This document shows positions 1 through 6,821 of a stretch of DNA of 8,704 nt, in pieces. A program made the translations under genes and the position numbers. Each line of letters starts with the position of its first letter. Position 1 is the stretch's first letter. Origin of the DNA: Desulfobacteraceae bacterium (GTDB taxonomy: Bacteria; Desulfobacterota; Desulfobacteria; Desulfobacterales; UBA11574); the NCBI GenBank assembly GCA_002868985.1, contig PKTV01000216.1, forward strand, positions 1 to 8,704, written 5' to 3'. A model generated the notes under the pieces. That model searched no databases and was not told the origin of the DNA. It saw only the letters and a program-made list of their open reading frames with translations.

Positions 1-102
1 ATTCTGCCTTTCGGCAGTGCTTCGCGCCCGGCAAAAATTACAGTTAGCTAATATAGCTCTCCTTAACCCTATCCTGAATGACGGGACGCAAGGAGCATAC
101 CG

Positions 103-148
103 GTCAAAAAAAAGGCCAGGGGACGCGCATACACCCGGCCTTTTTGAC
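103..148 (+). terminator. Rho-independent terminator, probably bidirectional
   Basis: The left arm AAAAAGGCC (109-117) pairs with GGCCTTTTT (137-145). The stem extends inward, across a single bulged A, as GGG (119-121) with CCC (134-136), and outward as GTC/GAC (103-105 with 146-148) past three extra As. A T run follows the stem on the plus strand, and the A run serves the same purpose on the minus strand. It sits well upstream of kdsD, so it probably ends transcription of whatever lies to the left of the window. Confidence 0.8.
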
Positions 149-357
149 TAAATTCGAAAAACTGGCGCAATATAAGCAGACAAATATAGCTTGTCAACCA
201 TAATTTTTCAGAGATTTTATTGGATATCAGTAAAAAAAGAGCTCTTGATTTTTTATTTAAAAGTTGTCAATTTATTTTAAAGGTTGCCACTTTACTTGCA
301 ATATGTTCTCCCAAAATTAAACAGATACGCATATTCCAATATTATTAATGAAATATT

Positions 358-387
358 TTGAAAAAGTGATACAATACGACATATATT
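358..387 (+). promoter_or_regulatory. Possible sigma-70 promoter for kdsD
   Basis: TTGAAA (358-363) and TATATT (382-387) each match the -35 and -10 consensus at 5 of 6 positions, with an 18-bp spacer. Transcription would begin near 394, leaving a leader of roughly 105 bases before the preferred ATG at 502. In such AT-rich DNA a match of this quality can arise by chance, so this is a candidate only. Confidence 0.4.
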
Positions 388-484
388 TTATCCTGGTGAT
401 GTTTTTATTAAAATAGCAATACAACCTCCTAAAGATATTTGATTTGTAATACAATGGCGCAATTTGGGAAAAAGTTACAAACAA

Positions 485-490
485 AAGGGA
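485..490 (+). promoter_or_regulatory. Ribosome binding site supporting the kdsD start at 502
   Basis: AAGGGA lies 11 bases before ATG 502. It is somewhat distant but is the only purine-rich SD-like stretch near a candidate start. The alternatives at TTG 439 and ATG 454 have no SD-like sequence before them. Confidence 0.5.
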
Positions 491-501
491 TTACATCTCA
501 C

Positions 502-1476
502 ATGATTATCAAAGAAGCCATAAAGGTTTTAAAAATAGAAGCTGAAGGGATCTTAAAGCTCGCAGATCGAATTGATGACAACTTCCCTAAAATGGTGGAG
601 CTTATCTGTAGTTCCAAAGGAAGATTGATCATCAGCGGCATTGGCAAATCCGGTCTGGTGGGTCGAAAAATTGTCGCCACCTTAAACAGCACAGGAACAC
701 GGTCCCTTTTTTTGCATCCTGCTGAGGCCATGCATGGCGATCTCGGTATCGTGGATTCGGATGATATATTCATCGCACTTTCCAATAGTGGAGAAACCGA
801 TGAGCTGAATTCACTCCTACCCAGTATACGAAAAATCGGATGCACCACTATCGCCTTTACCGGGAACAAAACGTCGACACTGGCCAAACATAGTGACATC
901 ATCATCGATGTTGGCGTGGAAAGGGAAGCCTGCCCCATGGGCCTTGCACCAACCGCCAGTTCAACCGCGCTGCTTGCCATGGGAGACGCCCTTGCCGTTA
1001 CCCTGAGCAACAAAAAACAATTCAAATCATGCGATTTCAAAAAAATTCATCCCGGAGGTATTTTGGGGCAGCGGCTTTCACGTAACGTTCAAGAAATGAT
1101 GCTAACCGGAGCTTCAATTCCACAGGTTCCCGAAGGAACCTCCCTGGAAGATGCTGTAAAGGAAATCAATCGACTGGAATTAGGGGTAACACTTGTTATT
1201 AGATCAGATAAAAAACTTGCCGGCATCTTTACCGATGGTGATTTAAGACGTCTGATTGCCGATAAGAAATCTATTGTTGATTTAACTGTTGAGGACATTA
1301 TGACAAAAAATCCACGAACCGTCACACTGAATTCTCCGGCCTATGATGCCCTGAACATGATGGAAAAACACCAGATCACGGTACTCCCCATAACAAACAC
1401 TAAAGGAGAAGTTCAGGGGATTTTACACTTGCATGATATTTTAGGCAAAGGCGAATTTAAATTCAACGGCACATAG
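502..1476 (+). CDS. kdsD: D-arabinose 5-phosphate isomerase (SIS plus two CBS domains)
   Basis: Cytoplasmic enzyme that interconverts ribulose 5-phosphate and arabinose 5-phosphate, the first committed step toward Kdo of lipopolysaccharide. An N-terminal SIS sugar-isomerase domain (about 1-190) carries GIGKSG (46-51), HPAEAMHGDLG (72-82), SNSGETDE (94-101), EACPMGLAP (142-150) and HPGG (183-186). Two CBS modules follow (about 199-255, with FTDGDLRR, and 267-318). Aligned to E. coli KdsD at a constant offset of 10, the catalytic residues K59, E111, E152 and H193 are all present as K49, E101, E142 and H183. I chose ATG 502 (324 aa, against 328 in E. coli) because conserved alignment begins there. 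The frame stays open back to TTG 439 or ATG 454, but that 16-21 residue extension has no SD. No kdsC or lpt genes are next to it. A paralogue such as GutQ is an alternative name for the same activity. Confidence 0.95.
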   Translation: MIIKEAIKVLKIEAEGILKLADRIDDNFPKMVELICSSKGRLIISGIGKSGLVGRKIVATLNSTGTRSLFLHPAEAMHGDLGIVDSDDIFIALSNSGETDELNSLLPSIRKIGCTTIAFTGNKTSTLAKHSDIIIDVGVEREACPMGLAPTASSTALLAMGDALAVTLSNKKQFKSCDFKKIHPGGILGQRLSRNVQEMMLTGASIPQVPEGTSLEDAVKEINRLELGVTLVIRSDKKLAGIFTDGDLRRLIADKKSIVDLTVEDIMTKNPRTVTLNSPAYDALNMMEKHQITVLPITNTKGEVQGILHLHDILGKGEFKFNGT

Positions 1477-1499
1477 CCTGGCCAAGCCGGAAAAGTTAC

Positions 1500-1696
1500 A
1501 AGTGATCTAAAGTTGCTGTTGAGTCGCTACGCTCCGGCTATTTATATTAAATAAAATTGACAGAATACCTTAACCCTGGCCCAGACCGATTACCAATACT
1601 CTATACTAATAAAAGTCATGTTTGTATTGATATATAAGTCAGATCAATATATTAACGATTCGCACCAGGGCGGGCTTTAGGCATTTTAGATCACTT
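1500..1696. repeat. Possible small repeat element with 12-bp inverted ends
   Basis: The 12-mer AAGTGATCTAAA at 1500-1511 has its exact reverse complement TTTAGATCACTT at 1685-1696, bounding about 197 bases. The right end is embedded in two direct copies of TTTAGGCAyTTT (1676-1687 and 1695-1707, one mismatch over 12). There is no open reading frame inside, and I cannot see flanking target-site duplications. It may be a decayed MITE-like or other dispersed element. Confidence 0.4.
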
Positions 1697-1766
1697 TAGG
1701 CACTTTTCACTCAATGAATTTAGAATTTTTTGTCATAAAACACACAAAATCCCAAGCTAAAAAACT

Positions 1767-1773
1767 AAGAGGA
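1767..1773 (+). promoter_or_regulatory. Ribosome binding site of the phosphofructokinase gene
   Basis: AAGAGGA ends 4 bases before ATG 1778. It is the clearest Shine-Dalgarno sequence in the window and fixes the start of this gene. Confidence 0.75.
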
Positions 1774-1777
1774 TATA

Positions 1778-3103
1778 ATGAAATTTGAGGCCATTGACAC
1801 CACGATTCCAACCCTCGGGCCCCTTAGAGTGCCATCTCCGATCAAAAGAGGGGAAAAGAATACGCTTAGACGAAGTTTTGTAAATGATACGGACAAAGTT
1901 GTTCTAGACGTAAATGTAAACAATATTATGAAAATGGTTGCCGATGGGAAAGAATTGCCTGCCTTTGAACTGGCCGGCCCTAGAGAGAAATTATATTTCG
2001 ATCCGAGCAAGCTCAGGTGTGGCCTTGTAACTTGTGGTGGGCTTTGTCCGGGTTTAAACGATATCATTCGGGCCATTGTTCTGGAGCTTTTCTATGGTTA
2101 TGGCGTGAAAAATATTTTTGGCTTTAAATACGGTCTTCAAGGTTTCATTCCCAAATACATGCATGAAATTATGGATCTCAAACCGGAGACTGTCGTCAAT
2201 ATACATGAAATGGGCGGCTCGATTTTAGGATCATCAAGAGGCCCTCAACCGATAGACGAAATCGTCGACTCCCTTGAACGGATGAACATCGGCATACTTT
2301 TTATGATCGGTGGTGACGGAACGCTCGTAGCCGCCACTAGAATCACGGATGCCATAACCGAAAGAAATCTGAAAATCAGTGTGGTCGGAATTCCAAAAAC
2401 CATCGACAATGATATTCACCTGGTTTCCCGTTCTTTTGGCTTTGATACCGCAGTGGATGTTGCAACCCAGGCCATCAGGAGCGCGCATAATGAAGCCGCC
2501 GCATACCCCAATGGAATTGGTCTTATTAAACTGATGGGAAGAAACTCGGGTTTCATCGCAGCGACCGCCGCACTGGCCCAACAGGATGTAAATTTTGTGC
2601 TTGTACCGGAAGTGGATTTCGATCTTGAAGGACCGAATGGCCTCTTTGCCAACCTTGAAAAGCGTCTGGATCAAAGAGGACATGCTGTGATCGTGGTGGC
2701 AGAAGGAGCCGGTCAAAAGTTTTTTGAAAACAACACCACTCAACGGGATGAATCCGGGAACATCAGACTCAAAGACATAGGTTTTTTTCTTAAAGACGCC
2801 ATAGTATCTTACTTTCATGCCAAGGGCATCGATGTATCTCTAAAATATATCGACCCCAGTTACATGATAAGGAGTCTTCCTGCAAACGCCAATGACAACG
2901 TTTTCTGTAGCTTTTTGGGCCGCGATGCAGTTCATGCGGGCATGGCGGGAAAGACAAAACTCCTCGTTGGCAGCTGGAACAATCATTTTGTGCATATCCC
3001 CATGAGTGCCTCGGCAGGAAAACGAAAAAAGATGGGTTCCAAAGGAAAACTTTGGCTCAGTGTCCTTGGATCAACGGGTCAGGGATCACTCAAAAACGAT
3101 TGA
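1778..3103 (+). CDS. pfkA: 6-phosphofructokinase, probably ATP-dependent, group II clade X type
   Basis: Phosphorylates fructose 6-phosphate to fructose 1,6-bisphosphate in cytoplasmic glycolysis. After an N-terminal extension of about 80 residues the PFK fold shows GGLCPGLN (87-94), GGDGT (178-182), PKTIDND (206-212, catalytic base D210, equivalent to E. coli D127), MGR (253-255), PEVDF (277-281), AEGAGQ (308-313) and the sugar-phosphate loop DPSYMIRS (359-366). The residue equivalent to E. coli G104 is Gly (G181), which marks ATP use; PPi enzymes carry Asp there. The residue equivalent to G124 is Lys (K207), as in PPi-type relatives. This Gly/Lys pair is known from ATP-dependent group X enzymes such as trypanosomal PFK. 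At 441 aa it is longer than the 320-aa E. coli enzyme, as expected for the group. It stands alone: 301 bp after kdsD and convergent with waaA. Donor specificity is inferred, not proven. The symbol follows common usage for this family. Confidence 0.93.
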   Translation: MKFEAIDTTIPTLGPLRVPSPIKRGEKNTLRRSFVNDTDKVVLDVNVNNIMKMVADGKELPAFELAGPREKLYFDPSKLRCGLVTCGGLCPGLNDIIRAIVLELFYGYGVKNIFGFKYGLQGFIPKYMHEIMDLKPETVVNIHEMGGSILGSSRGPQPIDEIVDSLERMNIGILFMIGGDGTLVAATRITDAITERNLKISVVGIPKTIDNDIHLVSRSFGFDTAVDVATQAIRSAHNEAAAYPNGIGLIKLMGRNSGFIAATAALAQQDVNFVLVPEVDFDLEGPNGLFANLEKRLDQRGHAVIVVAEGAGQKFFENNTTQRDESGNIRLKDIGFFLKDAIVSYFHAKGIDVSLKYIDPSYMIRSLPANANDNVFCSFLGRDAVHAGMAGKTKLLVGSWNNHFVHIPMSASAGKRKKMGSKGKLWLSVLGSTGQGSLKND

Positions 3104-3188
3104 TCCATCTCCTTTTATAACCGCAACCAAGGCATTAAGGGTTCGCTCAAAAATAAACTCACATTACCGCTTCAGGTATAATTAAATA

Positions 3189-3303
3189 TTTGCCACAAAG
3201 GCTCTAAGACCCGCCCGCCTCGCCTAAGGCGAAGCCGATGGCGGGCAGGCACAAAGGATATATTTATTATTCTTTCTTCGTGCCTTGGTGCCTTAGTGGC
3301 AAA
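3189..3303. repeat. Nested inverted repeat between convergent genes
   Basis: The outer arms begin TTTGCCAC (3189-3196) and end GTGGCAAA (3296-3303). The first 20 bases of the left arm match the complement of the right arm at 17 positions. The left arm is then interrupted at about 3209-3248 by a G+C-rich palindromic block: GCCCGCC-TCGCC (3213-3224), loop TAA, GGCGA (3228-3232), a 7-base bulge, GGCGGGC (3240-3246). Pairing with the right arm then resumes at GCACAAAG (3249-3256) against CTTCGTGC (3276-3283). It looks like one repeat inserted in another. In RNA of either strand it would form a long hairpin and could block read-through between pfk and waaA. Confidence 0.75.
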
Positions 3304-3349
3304 ATAGAAAACGTTTTGTTAAAAAAGCAAAAAATTCAATTTTAAGTAA

Positions 3350-4663
3350 CTAATTTACGGATGAAGGGTGAAGCAATCGATATATGACAGCCGAATGTTT
3401 ATCTGCAGCCCCCTTGTTTAACATGACCGCTTCTCTGGCCAACTTACCGACAGCATCCGCCTCATCGGGATGGGTCAGATAATATAGCATTCTTTCAGCC
3501 AATTCCCGATCATCTTTGACCTGGATACCGCCACCCGTTTTATCGAGAACGGCCTTAGCATCCAGAAAATCGTCCATTGAAGGCCCATAAAATACGGGTT
3601 TGCCCCACACAGCCGCTTCAAGAATGTTCTGGCCTCCCAGAGGCTCTAAACTCCCACCACAAAAAACAATTGAAGCAATACTGTAAGTAGATTGCAGATC
3701 CCCGATGGTGTTAATGATTACGACAGGGGCCGTCCTCAAGCAATCAGGTTTGTCAATTTCGGTTTTTAATTGATATGAAAGATTTTTTGCTTTAACCATA
3801 TCGATGATATGTTGAATTTTTTCAATATGCCTTGGTGCGATAATCAGCAGAGTTTCTGGTAGGGTTTGAAGGATTTTTTCATAAACATTCACAATGATCT
3901 CATGCTCTGAGCCCCGGGTGCTACCAGCGACCAAAACCGGTTCATTCCCTTTTAGGTTGTATAGCTTTTCATTTTTACCCTTAAGGGAGGGGACAGCCTG
4001 CCGCAGCAAGAGATCATACTTTGCGTTTCCATTGATCTCAATTTTCTTTTTGGGAACGCCCAGCATCATCAATCGCTGGGCATCTTCTTCCCGAATCATG
4101 CTAAACATTTTAATTTGATTTAAGGCTTCTTGAATTAAAAATCGAATCTTTAAATATCCCTTAATGGATCTGCCGGAAATTCGTCCATTTACCAGTGCAA
4201 TTTTTGCTCCCATTCTGCGGGCTGCCAACAACCAGTTCGGCCAAATTTCAGTCTCGAGAAAGACCAGGATATCCGGCCGGATCGCTAAGAGTGCTTTTCG
4301 AACAGAAACGATAAAATCAAGTGGTGCATAAATACAGGTTATCTCTGGACCAAATCTTTCCCTGGCCCAAGACTGACCGTGTTTTGTTGTCGTTGATAGA
4401 ATTATGCCACAATCCGGAATTAATCGTCTCAGAGATTCTATAATCGCCACCGCTCCGTTCACTTCTCCCACTGAAGCTGCATGGATCCATATTCTTGGAG
4501 AACCTGAAATGGCGGCCACAAGTGACTTGGGGTAAAATCCGAGGCGCTGACCTAAGCCATCTCTGAAGCGACCGGTCAGGCGAGTGTAAAGCCAGAAGGG
4601 CGGAAATAAAATGAAAAATAATACTACGTTAAGAAAGTTATACGCTTTATAAGCGAAATTCAT
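3350..4663 (-). CDS. waaA: Kdo transferase (3-deoxy-D-manno-octulosonic acid transferase)
   Basis: Transfers Kdo from CMP-Kdo to the lipid A precursor at the cytoplasmic face of the inner membrane; a GT30-family glycosyltransferase. A hydrophobic N-terminal anchor (about residues 10-27, NVVLFFILFPPFWLY) is followed by the N-domain with HAASVGE (61-67, E67 being the likely catalytic base), STTTKHG (90-96), ETEIWPNWL (137-145) and LVNGRIS (157-163). The C-domain has VAGSTRGSEHE (245-255), APRH (276-279), GGSLEPLGGQN (336-346, the GGS...GGQNxLE signature) and GKPVFYGP (354-361). The length of 437 aa is normal for the family (E. coli 425). It starts 4 bp after the stop of the upstream lipoprotein gene, so the two are surely co-transcribed. 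The nearest SD-like GGAG (4677-4680) is 13 bases from the ATG, so coupled translation is plausible. How many Kdo residues it adds cannot be read from sequence. Confidence 0.96.
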   Translation of the reverse strand: MNFAYKAYNFLNVVLFFILFPPFWLYTRLTGRFRDGLGQRLGFYPKSLVAAISGSPRIWIHAASVGEVNGAVAIIESLRRLIPDCGIILSTTTKHGQSWARERFGPEITCIYAPLDFIVSVRKALLAIRPDILVFLETEIWPNWLLAARRMGAKIALVNGRISGRSIKGYLKIRFLIQEALNQIKMFSMIREEDAQRLMMLGVPKKKIEINGNAKYDLLLRQAVPSLKGKNEKLYNLKGNEPVLVAGSTRGSEHEIIVNVYEKILQTLPETLLIIAPRHIEKIQHIIDMVKAKNLSYQLKTEIDKPDCLRTAPVVIINTIGDLQSTYSIASIVFCGGSLEPLGGQNILEAAVWGKPVFYGPSMDDFLDAKAVLDKTGGGIQVKDDRELAERMLYYLTHPDEADAVGKLAREAVMLNKGAADKHSAVIYRLLHPSSVN

Positions 4664-4667
4664 ACAC

Positions 4668-6650
4668 TTAACGTTGCTCCAATTCTACAAAACGTTGACC
4701 TCTTATTTGAAGAAGATATAGATCTTTAATGGCGTCCCCATTGTTATCAAAAGATGTTAGGCCGGTTACTCCCTGAAAACCTGCGAGTCGCTTGAGTTCA
4801 TTTTTAAGCACACTTCTAAATCGAATATCGGACCGGCTAACCATCTGAAACAGTATCAAGGCGGTATCATAAGCCGCTGCTTCTATGAATCCCGGCTTCT
4901 GGTGAAAAATTTCATTATAACTGTCGACAAATTGTTTGACATTTTTCGACCTGCTTTCGGGAAAAAATCCATCCGGCATGATGGCGCCCTGGGCATGTTT
5001 GAAGGTCATATCGATCAGACTGTCTGAATGCCATAAATTGGTTCCAAAAAGATATATATCCTTAACATCGTAAAAAGCAAGCTGCGGAATAATAAGACCT
5101 GATTTCTTAGGCGCATCGGGAATAAAAACGGCATCAAAATCGACGATGGCCTCCGGCCCTTCATTCTCTTTCATATTCCAACTTTCAGAGTCTTCATCCA
5201 AGGGCGAAAGAAGGGTTTCTACAATATTTTCTTTTATTGTTTCATCGGTTTCATTTTCATTCGCTGTTTCATCGATATTTTTTAGTTCTTCAGGAACTTC
5301 ATAATATAGACCCACCAGCTTTTTAATGGGATCGGCAAAATCGGTCCCATCCGGTCTATACGATTCAACGCCGACAACTTTGCCCTCATGGGCAATTACC
5401 TCATCCCAAAAAAGGTTCATAAAGGTTTTGCCATACTTTTCGTCAGGATAAAGGATCGCATAACTTTTAAGGCCAAGCTCCTCAACAGCATAAGACACCA
5501 GAGCCTTAACCTGCATGCCGGGGGTAATAAAATTTCTAAAAACATATTCTCCAATTTCGGGAATACTATCCTTCTGTGTCAAAGTAATTATCGGTATCCC
5601 ATGATTTTGTGCCTCTCTGGCAGCGGAACCGGACGTAACAACCGGCCCGATGATAGCGGCAACGTTTTCTTCGAACAATTCCTTCACTGCCACAGCAGCT
5701 TTAACCGAATCAGAAGCCGTATCCTTAACAATTATCTTGATGGAAGGCTGGCGGTTTCCGGCATTAAATTGGTTGAAAGCGAGTTGAATACCCTTTAGCG
5801 CCCCGTTGCCGTATATTTTATAAGGACCGCTTAAAGGAAGTAAACATCCTATGGTGTAACGGCTGTAAACAGACCTTTTATTAATTGATGCAATGAGGCT
5901 TTTTGCCTGCTGCATATTTTCGTGTTCCGGGAATTTTGCTGTAAAGGCCGTTAAAACCTTCAAGGCTTCATCATATCTTTCTTCCTCGGCATAGTTAAGC
6001 CCAAGCTGAAACATAAGATACCCTTTTAGGGCGTCATCTTTCACCTGGTTAAAAAGAGTCGCGATATCTTCAGGCTCAAGCCCCCAGACAGCGTCCTTCA
6101 ACTTCTTGACAATGCTGTCTTTTTCCAGATCCTTTGATTTTCTTAGTGCCATGATATAGTAATTGACAGCGTCTTTTGGAGAACTCATGGCCTTGTATGT
6201 GTCGCCAAGCAACACATACGTTCTGAGAATGTGAACTCTGGAAGGTTTTTGTTCTAAAAAATGGGGCGCCTGTTCGATGACGTTGCCATATTCTCCTTGG
6301 TTGTAATGCGTGGCAAGTATTTCAAACCGGGCATCGGGTACAAAATGACTGCCTGGGTATTCGTCGATTAGACGTTGATAGATGAGGCGCGCTTGTTCAA
6401 AATCTCCGAGAATCGTATGAATTGATCCCATTTTCATCAAAGCGGCATCGGCCAAAGGCGCATCAGGGAATCGTTCGTAGTATTCCCTAAATTGGGCCAG
6501 GGCTTTTTCGTAAGATTTTTCCTGCAATATTTTTTCAGCCTGTGAAAAAAGTTGATATCCAGGACCAACTTTTTCGGGAACCGGCTTTATCGCGCATGCC
6601 CCTAAAAAAAGGGCTGCCATCAGGAGCAGAATTATTTTAGTCGGTTTCAT
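4668..6650 (-). CDS. TPR and periplasmic-binding-fold lipoprotein (LpoA-like penicillin-binding protein activator)
   Basis: A 660-aa exported lipoprotein. Residues 1-19 are a type II signal peptide: MKPTK, a hydrophobic core, and lipobox LGAC with Cys19 as the lipidation site. TPR-like helices follow (about 32-170 and 203-250, e.g. YEKALAQFREYYERFPDA). A type-1 periplasmic-binding fold begins at about 265 (YTIGCLLPLSGPY) and runs to near the C-terminus, including AAIIGPV, YPDEKYG, DFDAVFIPDAP and AAAYDTALILF. TPR plus binding fold is the arrangement of E. coli LpoA, the outer-membrane activator of PBP1A; solute-binding proteins of the LivJ type share the second half. An acidic insert (449-501, 18 Asp/Glu in 53 residues) interrupts the binding fold. 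I chose ATG 6650 because it puts the charged n-region at the start; TTG 6656 would add two residues. Neither has a clear SD. It is the first gene of an operon with waaA. Partner and ligand are unknown, so I give no symbol. Confidence 0.85.
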   Translation of the reverse strand: MKPTKIILLLMAALFLGACAIKPVPEKVGPGYQLFSQAEKILQEKSYEKALAQFREYYERFPDAPLADAALMKMGSIHTILGDFEQARLIYQRLIDEYPGSHFVPDARFEILATHYNQGEYGNVIEQAPHFLEQKPSRVHILRTYVLLGDTYKAMSSPKDAVNYYIMALRKSKDLEKDSIVKKLKDAVWGLEPEDIATLFNQVKDDALKGYLMFQLGLNYAEEERYDEALKVLTAFTAKFPEHENMQQAKSLIASINKRSVYSRYTIGCLLPLSGPYKIYGNGALKGIQLAFNQFNAGNRQPSIKIIVKDTASDSVKAAVAVKELFEENVAAIIGPVVTSGSAAREAQNHGIPIITLTQKDSIPEIGEYVFRNFITPGMQVKALVSYAVEELGLKSYAILYPDEKYGKTFMNLFWDEVIAHEGKVVGVESYRPDGTDFADPIKKLVGLYYEVPEELKNIDETANENETDETIKENIVETLLSPLDEDSESWNMKENEGPEAIVDFDAVFIPDAPKKSGLIIPQLAFYDVKDIYLFGTNLWHSDSLIDMTFKHAQGAIMPDGFFPESRSKNVKQFVDSYNEIFHQKPGFIEAAAYDTALILFQMVSRSDIRFRSVLKNELKRLAGFQGVTGLTSFDNNGDAIKDLYLLQIRGQRFVELEQR

Positions 6651-6741
6651 AAACAATTTTTTAATGGTTGAGTAATTGTTATCACTTGATGTTTACCCCT
6701 ATTTTGCGGCAAAGGCAAGCACAACCTGAATCCTTTACTTA

Positions 6742-6754
6742 TCCTTGCCAAGGA
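6742..6754. promoter_or_regulatory. Perfect 13-bp palindrome, possible operator
   Basis: TCCTTG and CAAGGA flank a central C. The site lies 92 bp upstream of the lipoprotein ATG, where a repressor or activator of the lipoprotein-waaA operon could bind. There is no second copy in the window and I do not recognise the regulator. Confidence 0.25.
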
Positions 6755-6821
6755 CCTTATATAATGTTATAAACCACAACCTTTGATAACGGATAGGTGA
6801 ACTTAGAGGCTTCGCCCCAAT

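Larger units (their letters stand above)
1..501. other. Non-coding left flank and upstream region of kdsD
   Basis: I see no convincing gene here. In frame 1 the first 16 codons are open and end at TAA 49-51 (…SASRPAKITVS), so this could be the tail of a gene entering from the left, but it is too short to judge. A small hairpin CTGCC/GGCAG lies at 4-17 and an intrinsic terminator at 103-148. From about 165 onward the sequence is strongly AT-rich with no long open frame, which fits a promoter region for kdsD. It also holds a 10-bp palindrome AAGAGCTCTT at 238-247 between an A run and a T run, and imperfect GTTGyCA-type direct repeats at 263-297. Confidence 0.6.
1477..1777. other. Spacer between kdsD and pfk with repeat remnants
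   Basis: There is no credible gene in these 301 bases. Visible structure: an AAGTGATCTAAA / TTTAGATCACTT inverted pair (1500-1511 and 1685-1696), a direct repeat TTTAGGCAyTTTT (1676-1687 and 1695-1707), and a weak hairpin GAG-t-CG-cta-CG-CTC at 1521-1533. No strong terminator follows kdsD. TTGACA occurs at 1557-1562 and TATACT at 1602-1607, but they are too far apart to form one promoter, so the pfk promoter is unresolved. Confidence 0.6.

Noticed and set aside
83..95. GGGACGCAAGG resembles the GGACGCAAAG strand of the cyclic-di-GMP-I (GEMM) riboswitch
   Set aside because: The partner strand (CACGCACAGGGCAAACC-like) and the GNRA-capped helix are not found at the right distance upstream, so only one short motif matches.
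2..151. Open frames across the left edge: plus frame 2 up to TAA near 151, and a minus frame from ATG at about 130 leftward
   Set aside because: Both run through the intrinsic terminator hairpin, have no SD, and translate to Arg/Cys-rich chains without recognisable motifs.
238..247. AAGAGCTCTT palindrome between A and T runs as a terminator
   Set aside because: A perfect palindrome without a loop cannot form a stable RNA hairpin, and the rest of the potential stem is only A-T. It could be an operator, but there is no supporting context.
439..501. Upstream extension of kdsD from TTG 439 or ATG 454
   Set aside because: There is no SD before either codon, and E. coli alignment and family length support ATG 502.
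498..1040. 180-codon minus-strand open frame inside kdsD
   Set aside because: It is antisense to conserved catalytic motifs, rich in Ser/Pro/Met without domain character, and has no start context.
1557..1607. TTGACA (1557-1562) with TATACT (1602-1607) as a pfk promoter
   Set aside because: The boxes are about 39 bp apart and neither has a partner at 15-19 bp.
2234..2818. Long minus-strand open frame inside the phosphofructokinase gene
   Set aside because: It is antisense to a strongly conserved enzyme, the translation has no recognisable domain, and it is readily explained as a shadow of the coding strand.
5388..5798. 136-codon plus-strand open frame opposite the lipoprotein gene
   Set aside because: It lies opposite the binding-fold coding sequence, and its composition is typical of a reverse-frame shadow with no motif.
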